Part shown: one piece after another, positions 21,325 through 30,775 of the stretch
Layout: every line of letters begins with the position of its first letter
How positions within the stretch are numbered: position 1 is the first letter of the stretch
NCBI GenBank assembly: GCA_946902985.2
Contig: OX336389.2
Coordinates: forward strand, 1,291,450,792 to 1,291,514,791
Reading direction: 5' to 3'
From: Meconema thalassinum
Taxonomy: Eukaryota > Arthropoda > Insecta > Orthoptera > Tettigoniidae
DNA length: 64,000 nucleotides
Translations under genes and position numbers: made by a program
Notes under the pieces: model-generated
What the model was told of the DNA's origin: nothing
Databases searched by the model: none
The model's input: only the letters and a program-made list of their open reading frames with translations

Positions 21325-22568
21325 ATTAGAAATATTATTCATTTCAGGTTCCGTATTGACAGTAATTATGAAGAATAAGAATTTTCAATCTTTCCGCCTA
21401 TTCAATACTTTAATTCATGTCACATTTCAGGGGTGCATGTTTCGAGTCCCGCTTTTGGGCCCTTCTTCAGCCCACAATCTTATATTTAGAAAACATCTAA
21501 AAACAAAGAACATCGAAAATCTTTACGATGGCATGGAAATACACATACACAATAAATGGTTAAAAACACTGAAACAATATCTAAAATCTAAGAAATAGCA
21601 TGCTGGTTCACAAATTTCAGGTACACATTTTGCACTTGTTCTGTTCTATGTAATTATGAAGAACGTCATTTGACACTATATGACGACAGACACATTTGTT
21701 GACGGTCGATGTCTATAATTGGTATACTGTAGGACACCTTTGCGGCATGTCTTGTATTATTCCTAAAACACTTCAACTGATGTGGCTGAAGACGAGGTTG
21801 GACGGCGATTGCTGAACATTTTTATCAAATTCTTTGTTAAAAATGTGGCATTTGGCAACCTGTCTTTGATAACTCTTCTGTCACACGGTATGGAAAAAAA
21901 ATTCTCATTCTTCAGTAGTAGCAAGCTGTTCTCGCAAAGCGGAGCTTGACCTCCACATGATCTCGCAGGGCTGTTTTCATTTGACATCGGGTCAAGAGTA
22001 ACAAACAAGATGCCAAATTCTTTTGTTGTTTTTTCCATACCGTGTGACAGAAGAGTTTTCAATTTATCAAAGACAGGTTGCCAAATGCCACATTTATAAC
22101 AAATAATTTGATTTAAAAAATGTTCAGCAATCGCCGTCCAACCTCGTCTTCAGCCACATCAGTTGAAGTGTTTTAGGAATAATACAAGACATGCCGCAAA
22201 GGTGTCCTACAGTATACCAATTATAGACTTCGACCGTCAACAAATGTGTCTGTCGTCATATAGTGTCAAATGACGTTCTTCATAATTACATAGAACAGAA
22301 CAAGTGCAAAATGTGTACCTGAAATTTGTGAACCAGCATGCTATTTCTTAGATTTTAGATATTGTTTCAGTGTTTTTAACCATTTATTGTGTATGTGTAT
22401 TTCCATGCCATCGTAAAGATTTTCGATGTTCTTTGTTTTTAGATGTTTTCTAAATATAAGATTGAGGGCTGAAGAAGGGTCCAAAAGCGGGACTCGAAAC
22501 ATGCACCCCTGAAATGTGACATGAATTAAAGTATTGAATAGGCGGAAAGATTGAAAATTCTTATTCTT
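21325..22568 (+). mobile_element. Palindromic Penelope-like insertion (family C)
   Basis: Two arms (21368-21895 and 22034-22568) are near-perfect reverse complements around a ~140-bp centre. The 13-bp TSD catagcagtccaa is at 21312-21324 and 22569-22581. The left side has an extra ~43 nt (attagaaatattattcattt on) not mirrored on the right, the same one-sided extension as at 3795 and 28604. The arms include 'gtttcgagtcccgctttt', whose complement resembles a decayed hammerhead (CTGAAGA...GAAAC). Each arm has the same ~80-codon open frame ending LKTLKQYLKSKK; I cannot assign it a domain. Confidence 0.75.
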
Positions 22569-22581
22569 CATAGCAGTCCAA

Positions 22582-23844
22582 GGAACGACAAAAATTTGAA
22601 ATGCAAACTGCCCTCTGGGCGTCAAATAACAAAGCTTACACCCGGCGCCCGATATTATTATTATTACTTATTATCATATTATATGATGATTATTTTTCCA
22701 TTTTGAATGAGTTGACTCGAGGCATTTTACTATCTTGAAATTTCATGTTTTTTCTAAGTGTTGCCTATTTTGCACCTTGCACTGTACTGTTTATTTGCTG
22801 TGAATGAAATGCAGTATATTTAATCAGAAACTAGGTTAATATTGAAGTGAATTAAAAATTCACACTTCCTCGCACTGATTAGTGCAAAAACTACTGTACA
22901 TGAGTCACAATATTTAAATATTGTATTACAATATGTTATTCATGCAATGTTGACCTAGAAAACTGTCAGAATCATGTACATACAGCTGCAAATAACTGTG
23001 GCAAAAATGGAATGAATTACCGTATTTCTTCATTCTATAATCTGTTTTTTGTCCCTCCAGTGAAATTAGATTTTAGTAACTCATGTAGTTCTTGAAATCA
23101 TCGATTCAATTGAAATTGCTGTCCATTAAGTCTAGTGCACAGAAAATTGTGCTAAATTACATAAATTAATATGTGTGTTTGTTTCTTGTTCATTGAATGA
23201 CGTTGTGGTAGTGTTCCCAACATGCAATATATAAACTGCACCACCACTAGGCAAAACCCATTGGTCTACAGAAAGATTATGCGCGACTATTTCTACTGTA
23301 CGTGACAAAAACCAGGGGTGCATATATTACTAACGCGGCCCGCAAGCTAAAACCATTGTCGAAACCCAAAGGCTGTCCTGGCAGCGAGAAGCTAGCAGGG
23401 CACTGTTGACGACACATATCAATACAGAAAATTAGCATAAAGGACACATTACGCTGTAGTCATTGTCGAAAACCATTAAACTGGACGAGTTAGGCTATAG
23501 CCATTGTCAAAATTATTGGTCTGGACAAAACGTAGGTTAGAATAGTAGGGTTGAGGTGAAGCATTTGCCATGGGAAGCTAGCGGGGCACTGCTGACAACA
23601 CGTTAGGCTGTAACCATTGGATTGGATGTGATAGGCTGTTACCATTGTCATAATTATTTGTCTAGACAAATGTGACTTTTACAAAACAAATTTTATAGCA
23701 CACAAAAGAAAAAGCAAAGAATCCTATACAATTAGTATCATATGCGTGGGGTTGGCAATGCTGTACTTGTGCATAAATTATGCAGATAATAGCAGACACA
23801 GCTGACATTTTACTATATAAGTTGTGATATTATTTGGGAAGGCA
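22582..23844. other. Unassigned, with degenerate local repeats
   Basis: Mostly unique A+T-rich sequence. Between 23350 and 23690 the words 'ggctgtaaccattg', 'gtcaaaattattggtct' and 'agctagc.gggcactg.tgac' recur two to four times at irregular spacing, which looks like old tandem duplication. Confidence 0.5.
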
Positions 23845-23894
23845 GATGGGTTATAGACAGCGGAAGAGTGAACTACATCATTTCTAGATAAATT

Positions 23895-24237
23895 TTGTAT
23901 CATTATACTCCGTGGCTTAGGCGGCAGCACGCCGGCCTCTCACCGCTGGGTCCGTGGTTCAAATCCCGGTCACTCCATGTGAGATCTGTGCTGGACAGAA
24001 CGGAGGCAGACAGGTTTTTCTCCGGGTACTCCGGTTTTCCCTGTCAACATTTCATTCCAGCAACACTCTCCACTATCATTTCATTTCATCTGTCATTCAT
24101 TTAATCATTGCCCCAGAGGAGTGCGTCAGGCCTCGGCAGCCGGCACAGTCCATATCCTCGCCGCTAGATGGGGGCTTCATTCATTCCATTCCTGACCCGG
24201 TCGGAGACTGGAAGCAGGCTGTGGATTTTTTCATACT
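23895..24237 (+). mobile_element. tRNA-derived SINE, family B, near full length
   Basis: The head is tRNA-like: A-box region 'tggcttaggcggcagcacg' and B-box 'ggttcaaatcccgg'. The long conserved body includes 'ctccgggtactccggttttc' and 'cattgccccagaggagtgcg', and ends 'ggagactggaagcaggctgt'. Copies at 41694-42025 (minus) and 55256-55563 have clear TSDs. This copy sits in a repeat also found at 19269 (gacagcgg.agagtgaact). The arms of a tRNA cloverleaf do not pair, so it is not a tRNA gene. Confidence 0.88.
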
Positions 24238-25377
24238 GTAAAAGCTATTAACTAAATGGCTAATTTCAGTGACAATGTTTTTCATAGGTTCTTGTCTCCT
24301 TCACTGGTAGGCCTACCAATAAATGTAACAAGCTCAGAATTGAGCAACATTGTCATGTTAACCAGAATGGTTTACATCCATTCAAACAATACTGCATTAA
24401 AATACTGCAAATAATTATATTTTCTCAGAAATGAACACACATGGCAGCTAGGGGTCATGTCAAGAACAGAAACTTGTAATCAGAAAGGCAAGGCTGACAC
24501 AATTAAAATAAAAACATGATGCACATGAAGACATATTCCTCAACAGAGCAGGTATCCTAGATGTTATGCCCCTTAAAACAACAACCACTCTCACTGGAGC
24601 ACAAGATGTTATGCCCCTTAAAGCAACAGTCACCATCATCACTCACACCCCACATCTAAATACAATGACGGACCGAGAAAAGTGCAACTCATTTTCAATT
24701 GGTCAAAATTAAGTATTTTATATTTGACAATGTCCACAGAAGTTTAGACTGTGTAGACTCTAGACTCCTTTCGTCAACTTTTGTTCTCTGCTGACCCCAA
24801 CGGTATGAAGCTTCCATCGCCGTGGGTGTCTTTCATTCTCATGCCTGCAAGATCAGAGGTCCCTGAAAGACAAAGTTTTTTTTTTTTTTTTAGCTGCACG
24901 TTGAAATGTTAAATTTCAATACATAGCACATTCTTGACAGGGCACATTTTAAGTTACCTCCAGTCACAATAGTAGGAACTGCTTCAGAAGTCAGGGAATT
25001 TCTATTTTTTTAAAGTGCCTTCTGATGAACCATTTGGCAAAATTAACTCTGCATAATCGACGTGTAATCATGCCACACACAGATTTCCCGAACACGTCAT
25101 CAATTCCACAGAACTACTAGGCCTACTCGCTGCATCAGCAAAGAAAAACAGCTCAAATAAAAACATGTGCAGTAGCTACAGGATATTAATTGCTAAAATC
25201 ACATATCCATAACACACTACTAAGAATTCAGCTTGAATAAGATAAATATACATAAACCTAACTGAAAACGATCTAACTTACTGGCCTTGAACTCATTACT
25301 CTGAGCTGCAGTAACCACACACATATATGGCTAAGATATAGGCAACTCGTAACTTTCAGTAGTAATAACTCTTTGAC
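24238..25377. other. Mostly unassigned
   Basis: Two copies of 'gatgttatgccccttaaa' at 24557 and 24605 resemble, in reverse, the tail found at 37843-37890. There is a (t)15 run at 24878. No coding sequence is evident; the open frame 24460-24642 comes from the duplicated tail. Confidence 0.45.
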
Positions 25378-25548
25378 TCTTCAGTCAGTCAACTTGAATT
25401 CGCCCAATGAATGGGTGGGGTACAATGTATACCTATATAACTTAATGGAGTATAACTAATAGGCTACATGTATTTTTTTTCAGGAGATTCATATATATTA
25501 TATACATTGTACCCCCACCCATTCATTGGGCAAATTCGCTACAGGGGT
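25378..25548. mobile_element. Foldback remnant of a family B Penelope terminal repeat
   Basis: Left 'tcgcccaatgaatgggtggg' with 'gtacaatgtata' is mirrored by right 'tatacattgtaccccc' with 'cccattcattgggcaaattc'. The words match the ends of the element at 8207-9277. The loop holds 'tttttcaggag', also present there at 9125. No ribozyme core and no coding sequence remain, so this is a second short foldback derivative. Confidence 0.7.
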
Positions 25549-26039
25549 GTAGGACATCCTGGTCGTCATCCCTGTCTCTTAAGTCTTGCACACTTGTATA
25601 CTTTCCGTATATTATTATAAAGGAAGAAATCGCTAACTCAATTTTACTCCACGTGAACATCAAGAACATTATTTCTACCTATGTTTTCATTAATTCCTCA
25701 CGAGAGGAGGAGTTACTTCCTTGTATATCACTTTCACAAGGCTAAATATTGAAAATATATATATAATTTGATTCACATACCTTCTAGGAGCTTATGGGAG
25801 TCATTCAATGTTCATTTTCGATTTCCATCGGCATTGCTGCACTGGAAATAATTACTTTTACTACCGATAACAGTTAATTCTTACGAGATTCCGCGCCATC
25901 TTACATTTACTCACATGCTACGTCATACCCGCTGTAAACACAAATCGCCCACGACACACAATAGATATCGCCCCAGTCGAACATATGTGCTGCCGTCTAT
26001 AGAGGACCGCAAAAAGGTCGAAGTTTCACTTCCTAGTAT
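25549..26039. other. No recognised feature
   Basis: Unique A+T-rich sequence with a short (ta)n run near 25755. Confidence 0.5.
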
Positions 26040-26612
26040 TCTTCTTCCATGACATCGCTATGACTCCGCACAGCACGTATGGGCAGGGGGGAGAAGGCAG
26101 GGAAAAACCAGTCGTTAAGATAACCACCGCAGTCGACCGCACCGTGAGTTACAGTGAGCACGAAAACTGCGAGTAGCTGTAGTAAGGAAGACAATCAGAT
26201 AAGTAGTTAGCCTATAATTTTATAGTTTAACCATAGTTGATTTTGACAACCATATATACAAACTCCGGATAGCTATCACCATTTAGCATTTCACCTAACA
26301 TCATATATACTGCATTTAGGATACACTGACAGTTGCAGTACCAATACTGCAACTAAATAATTGTACATATTGTAAATATTTTCACCTGTATTTCAAACAT
26401 AGATTTTATAGCCTAAGTGTAATGGATCTGATGATGATCGCTTGACGATCGAAACTGGTCATCCTAGTGTTTTATTAATCTCATGTAATTTATTTCAGGA
26501 TTAGGGCATAGCCCATCTCTTTTGGGTTCATTCGTGTTGACCGACTGAAAAGCACTAAACTCTTGTTTACTAAGGCAGCACTGAAAATATGGCTTCAAAC
26601 ACCACAATATCC
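26040..26612 (+). mobile_element. Penelope-like element 3' end with extension
   Basis: Matches 29680-30196, then continues for ~40 nt (tttactaaggcagcactgaa to caaacaccac). That is the extension seen, reversed, at the left edge of the 28604 copy. This copy therefore shows the extension on the 3' side, while 28604-30196 and 3795-3861 show it on the opposite side. No coding part is present. I found no TSD. Confidence 0.8.
26424..26464 (+). ncRNA. Hammerhead ribozyme motif (type I)
   Basis: Identical in all core positions to the motif at 30055-30095: GGAT, CTGATGA, hairpin GATCG-cttga-CGATC, GAAA, C-TG-G, GTC, ATCC. Confidence 0.85.
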
Positions 26613-27114
26613 AAACTGAAATGTGAACATATTTGAGAGGGAAATTCAACAACATTTTACCAATATGAACAGATAGTACAGACCTTGAGTGACTTTTGCT
26701 CCGCCGTTTTTACGAGACTTTAGTTTTGGAGGAAACCATCTTCTCCAAATTGGGTACAATATTTCTGGACACAGCTATTCGTAAACAATTGTGCAAGTTT
26801 CTATCGTTCATCGTTGCACGATGTGTACTTTTGGTAAGCTTAAGAACCGAAATGAAACGCTTACAAATGTACATTGAGCCAAAGATTGCTCACTTCGGCG
26901 CTGCGGTCAGACCGCGTGCTCAACCAGCCAAGCTCCTCCCCTCCACTACCTTCCACCAAAGCGCTCGGTGCACTGGCTTCGAGCGCGGCCGGAGCGCTGT
27001 GTGGATGGCCCTGTTCTATACTGATGTAGGTGCCCCAGGTATTGAAGTAAGGTACCGTACCGGCAAGTGGCTGTAGAGAATAGCTGGTAATAAGCGAGTT
27101 TCGGTTAATTGATG
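26613..27114. other. Unassigned; one 126-codon open frame
   Basis: The frame at 26696-27076 is open for 126 codons and includes a GC-rich second half (26880-27060). I see no domain, signal peptide or repeat in it. Confidence 0.4.
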
Positions 27115-27847
27115 AGGGAACCGGGAAGTGTGCAATGCTGAAAAACGCTTATCATGGTATTACATCCATTTAAAAATAAAGTTTTCAATTATCTTTTTTT
27201 CAATTTTTTTTCTCAGTTTTTATCAGGGCCTATTCTTTAATTCACAACAGTTTTATTGCTAAAATGAAAAGAAAAAAAAAACACTCAAGTAAAAAGGTCA
27301 TAAATTTACCAAACAGTCATAAAATTTTTGAATTTATGTACAATTTCTGAGAACATTTTTCAAAATTTGGTCATGAGATTTTTACATGATATTTAACCAC
27401 TGATACTCGACCTTGATGACTAAATTCATCTTCCTAACTGAAATAGATTTCAGTAAAAAAATATATTACCATACTCAAAAAATCTGCCAAATTCCAAAAT
27501 ATAAAAAATGTATATCTTCGAACCTATTTCAGTTATGAAGATGAATTTAGTCATCAAGGTCGAGTATCAGTGGTTAAATATCATGTAAAAATCACATGAC
27601 CACATTTTGAAAAATGTTCTCAGAAATTGTACCTAAAATTTTAAAAAATGTATAACTTTTTGGTAAATTTATGACGTACTTACTTGAGTGTTTTTTCATT
27701 TAGAGCGATGAAACTTTTGTGAATTAAACAATTGACCCTGATAAAGACTGAGAAAAAAATTGAAAAAAATTCATTGAAAACTTTATTTTTAAATGGATGT
27801 AATACCATGATAAGCTTTTTCAGCATTTTACACTTCCCAGTTCCCTT
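27115..27847. mobile_element. Palindromic (foldback) element, ~730 bp
   Basis: The left arm starts agggaaccgggaagtgtg and the right arm ends cacttcccagttccct. Matching words run inward in order: 'cttatcatggtattacatcc', 'aaaataaagttttcaa', 'gatatttaaccactgatact' and 'cgaccttgatgactaaattc'. The centre is near 27485. The arms carry a few mismatches and small indels, so it is older than a fresh inversion. No coding sequence or TSD was found. Confidence 0.85.
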
Positions 27848-28243
27848 ACAAGTAATTTGAAATTAATTGTAAACGATTAATCGATTAATTGATTAGTAGA
27901 CACGAGATAATATAAGAAGTTGAAATGAGCGGTCATAGCTTAGGTTGAGTTACGCTTATTTTCGGAATGTATGTATATAAATCTATAAAAGTTACTTTTT
28001 GCCTAAATATACAAAGTGTCCTTGTTTGTTTATGTTAACAATAACCAAATAAGAGTTAGTGACAGGAAAGGACTAACATCAATCAAATTAGGAAGGGTAA
28101 AAAAAAAAGACGACGAAGAGTTTTCAGCATAGATTTTGAATTCTTGTTCAATGTTTACAATTTAGGACAGGATCAGTTTTGTTCTCTTTTTATTAACCTA
28201 GTTTTCACAAATTAAGCACATTATTTACAAATATATGATACAA
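27848..28243. other. No recognised feature
   Basis: A+T-rich. 'Cgattaatcgattaattgat' at 27879 resembles the 'attaatcgattaaaag' region near 31720, so both may derive from one older element later split by the Helitrons. Confidence 0.4.
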
Positions 28244-28744
28244 TCATATATATTATTTCAGTAGTATAGATCCCTCCTGCGGCGCTCACAAGCGACTGAT
28301 CTTGACAACGAGCATTCAAATGAAAGAGAATAGACATTAGCAGTGACGAATTGCACTATGATTTCATAAATATCTATAATTTCTATTAAAAATTATTTTA
28401 AAAAAATGTACGAAGTGTGCGATTTGCAAATACTGTTGATGTATGAAACTACGCCCCATAATTGCTGTCCACTTCACAGTTTGGCCGCTGTGACGCCTGT
28501 TTCATGTCATTTTAACATTCAGATGTGTTTCCTTTAGTCTATCATTTTGCGTGGATTTCAGATCAGTAAATCAAAGGAAAGAGTACTCAAATCGTATAAT
28601 TTCGTGGTGTTTGAAGCCATATTTTCAGTGTTGCCTTAGTAAACAAGAGTTTAGTGCTTTTCAGTCGGTCAACACGAATGTACCCAAAAGAGATGGGTTA
28701 TGCCCTAATCCTGAAATAAATTACATGAGATTAATAAAACACTA

Positions 28745-28785
28745 GGATGACCAGTTTCGATCGTCAAGCGATCATCATCAGATCC
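28745..28785 (-). ncRNA. Hammerhead ribozyme motif (type I), inverted repeat
   Basis: Reverse-strand copy of the motif at 30055-30095, with every core base retained. Because the two copies lie in opposite orientation, a transcript of the whole element would carry one sense and one antisense ribozyme, which could pair with each other. Confidence 0.85.
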
Positions 28786-28860
28786 AATACACTTAGGCTA
28801 TAAAATCTATGTTTGAAATACAGGTGAAAATATTTACAATATTTACAATACAATATTTAC

Positions 28861-29412
28861 AAACCGGACAGTAATGAGAAAAAATTTGCGCGTTTCAACT
28901 ATGTGAATGCGAATACATATAAAATCACTAACCTATTCAAAAAGCAAGGCATAAAGATAGCTTTCACGACGAAAAACACAACCGCTAGGCACCTCCTAAA
29001 TAGTAATCTAAATAAACGTGACCCGTATTCAAGGTCAGGGGTATATTCTATAACGTGCCAAGACACCGATTGTCAAGCTAATTACATCGGGCAGAGTGGA
29101 AGGCGAGTAGACACACGTTATAATGAACATAGAAATGCGATAAGATACGGAACACATTCAGCCGTGTGCGAACATATGTGTGACGCAGGGTATAGCTTTA
29201 CCAACATAGAGTCGGACCTTAAAATAATCCATCACGAATCGAAAGGCAGAGCTCTTGACATAAAGGAAGCAATCGAGATACACCTAGCCAAACGAAACAA
29301 TCCCAACAATCTAAATGAACACACGTTCATGGAGAGCTCACCCCTCTTCACGCTACTAAAAAACACACCCTGTCGGGAAACAAAACACAATTTAGCGACA
29401 CAGCCAAGCTAG
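28861..29412 (+). CDS. Penelope-like polyprotein C-terminus, GIY-YIG endonuclease (partial)
   Basis: The frame is open from the junction with the inverted repeat to the stop at 29410-29412, 183 codons. Residues 1-55 are the linker after the reverse transcriptase (KKFARF, ITNLFKKQGIKIAF). The GIY-YIG nuclease follows: GVYSITC at 60-66, YIGQSGRR at 75-82, RYNEH at 86-90, HMC at 105-107, and the putative catalytic glutamate in IKEAIEIHLA near 136. These are the usual metal-dependent nicking motifs. In Penelope-like elements this domain cuts target DNA to prime reverse transcription. All expected motifs appear intact but the RT is gone, so alone it is probably not a functional gene. There is no start codon of its own: the frame is simply open from the break. 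Confidence 0.9.
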   Translation, partial: KPDSNEKKFARFNYVNANTYKITNLFKKQGIKIAFTTKNTTARHLLNSNLNKRDPYSRSGVYSITCQDTDCQANYIGQSGRRVDTRYNEHRNAIRYGTHSAVCEHMCDAGYSFTNIESDLKIIHHESKGRALDIKEAIEIHLAKRNNPNNLNEHTFMESSPLFTLLKNTPCRETKHNLATQPS

Positions 29413-30054
29413 ATAAAAAAAGGGGGGAAATTAGGGGGGTTTTAATAGGTAAATGTTATCTGGATCAGGTGTACGATGTACTTTTCTTCTGCAATAAACC
29501 AAGGCCCATATTAGAGGCAGTATTAAAGGTGCCGGGACGTCCTCATAAGACCGTCAACGCTTAGTTCGAATGGGTTATGCTCCACGCGTGGCGAGGACTA
29601 ATCCACGGTCTTTAATAGTTGTAGATCCACCTCATTCAATAACATACATCTTATCTAGGTTGGCAACACCTCACATAAACACATCGCGATCACTCCCCAC
29701 AGCACGTAGGGACAGGGGGGGAAGGCAGGGAAAAACCAGTCGTTAAGATAACCACCGCAGTCGACCGCACAGCGAGTTCAAGTGAGCACGGAAACTGCGA
29801 ATAGCTGTAGTACGGAAGACAATCAGATAAGTAGTTAGCCTAAAATTTTATAGTTTAACCATAGTTTACAACCATATAATCTCTCTAAAGTACAATCTCC
29901 GGATAGCCATCACCATTTAGCATTTCACCTAACATATATACTGCATTTAGCATACACTGACAGTTGCAGTACCAATACTGCAACTAAATAATTGTACATA
30001 TTGTAAATATTTTCACCTGTATTTCAAACATAGATTTTATAGCCTAAGTGTATT

Positions 30055-30095
30055 GGATCTGATGATGATCGCTTGACGATCGAAACTGGTCATCC
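30055..30095 (+). ncRNA. Hammerhead ribozyme motif (type I), direct terminal repeat
   Basis: GGAT (30055-30058) pairs with ATCC (30092-30095) as helix I. CTGATGA is at 30059-30065 and helix II GATCG/CGATC (30067-30071 with 30077-30081) closes the loop CTTGA. GAAA is at 30082-30085. Helix III is minimal, with a two-base loop, and GTC at 30089-30091 marks the expected cleavage site. Confidence 0.88.
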
Positions 30096-30327
30096 TAGTG
30101 TTTTATTAATCTCATGTAATTTATTTCAGGATGAGGGCATAACCCATCTCTTTTGGGTACATTCGTGTTGACCGACTGAAAAGCACTAAACTCTTGTCGT
30201 ATAATTTCATAAATATCGAATAACCGGTGAGTGTTATAGCAACCTTTCTCTTTAAGGCTCTCGTTATAAACCTATTATGGAAAATGTGGTTTATGAACAT
30301 GCGAGATTTCTCGCACGGGTCCTCTAG

Positions 30328-30750
30328 TCATATATATTATGTCAGTAGTATAGATCCTTCCTGCGGCACTCACAAGCGACCGATCGAGACAAATGAGCAT
30401 TCAAATGAAAGAGAATAGACATTAGCAGTGACCTATTACACTATAATTTCATAAATATCTATAATTTCTTTTAAAAAAATGACTTAAAAAATTGTACGAA
30501 GTGTGCGATTTGCAAACACCGTTGATATAGGAAAATACGCTCCATGATTGCTGTCCACGGGCCGCTGTGATGCCTGTTTCATGTCTTATTAACATTCTGA
30601 GGCCTTCCCTTTATCCTGAAATGTAAATAGTGTTCTATAATAATTTGGTTGAAATAAAAACATAACCTTTCTCCTTAAGTGTCTCATCATAAACCTGTTG
30701 GGGAAAGTGTGGTTTATGAACATGCGAGATTTCTCGCACGGGTCCGCTAG
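30328..30750 (+). mobile_element. Non-autonomous Helitron 2, joined head to tail to Helitron 1
   Basis: It starts tcatatatatta directly after the CTAG of Helitron 1. It ends with the same hairpin gcgaga-tt-tctcgc (30725-30738), then CTAG (30747-30750) followed by T. Length 423 bp, non-coding. Internal words shared with Helitron 1 include 'gagcattcaaatgaaagaga' and 'gtacgaagtgtgcgatttgc'. Confidence 0.9.
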
Positions 30751-30775
30751 TATATTTTAATTAATTAAATGTCTG

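Larger units (their letters stand above)
28604..30196 (+). mobile_element. Penelope-like element with inverted terminal repeats
   Basis: A 12-bp TSD, tcgtataatttc, frames it at 28592-28603 and 30197-30208. Order: a ~40-nt extension, an inverted terminal repeat (28645-28855), the last part of the coding region with the GIY-YIG endonuclease, ~580 bp of 3' untranslated sequence, and the direct terminal repeat (29990-30196). Each terminal repeat has a hammerhead motif. The reverse transcriptase is missing, so it is 5'-truncated and cannot move alone. TSDs of 10-15 bp and terminal repeats in either orientation are known for Penelope elements. Confidence 0.92.
28244..30327 (+). mobile_element. Non-autonomous Helitron 1, split by a Penelope element
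   Basis: The 5' end is tcatatatatta after an A (28243). The 3' end has a perfect hairpin, gcgaga-tt-tctcgc (30301-30314), then ten bases and CTAG (30324-30327) followed by T. Apart from the 1.6-kb insertion at 28604-30196 and one TSD copy, it is ~480 bp and matches Helitron 2 through most of its length. No Rep/helicase is present, so mobility would depend on another Helitron. Confidence 0.88.

Noticed and set aside
23895..23980. tRNA gene candidates (also at 3220, 34229, 52974)
   Set aside because: A- and B-boxes are present but acceptor stems do not pair and each head is followed by a conserved SINE body repeated elsewhere.
26696..27076. 126-codon open frame
   Set aside because: No domain, and it ends just short of a palindromic element; length alone is weak evidence. 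Listed only as unassigned.
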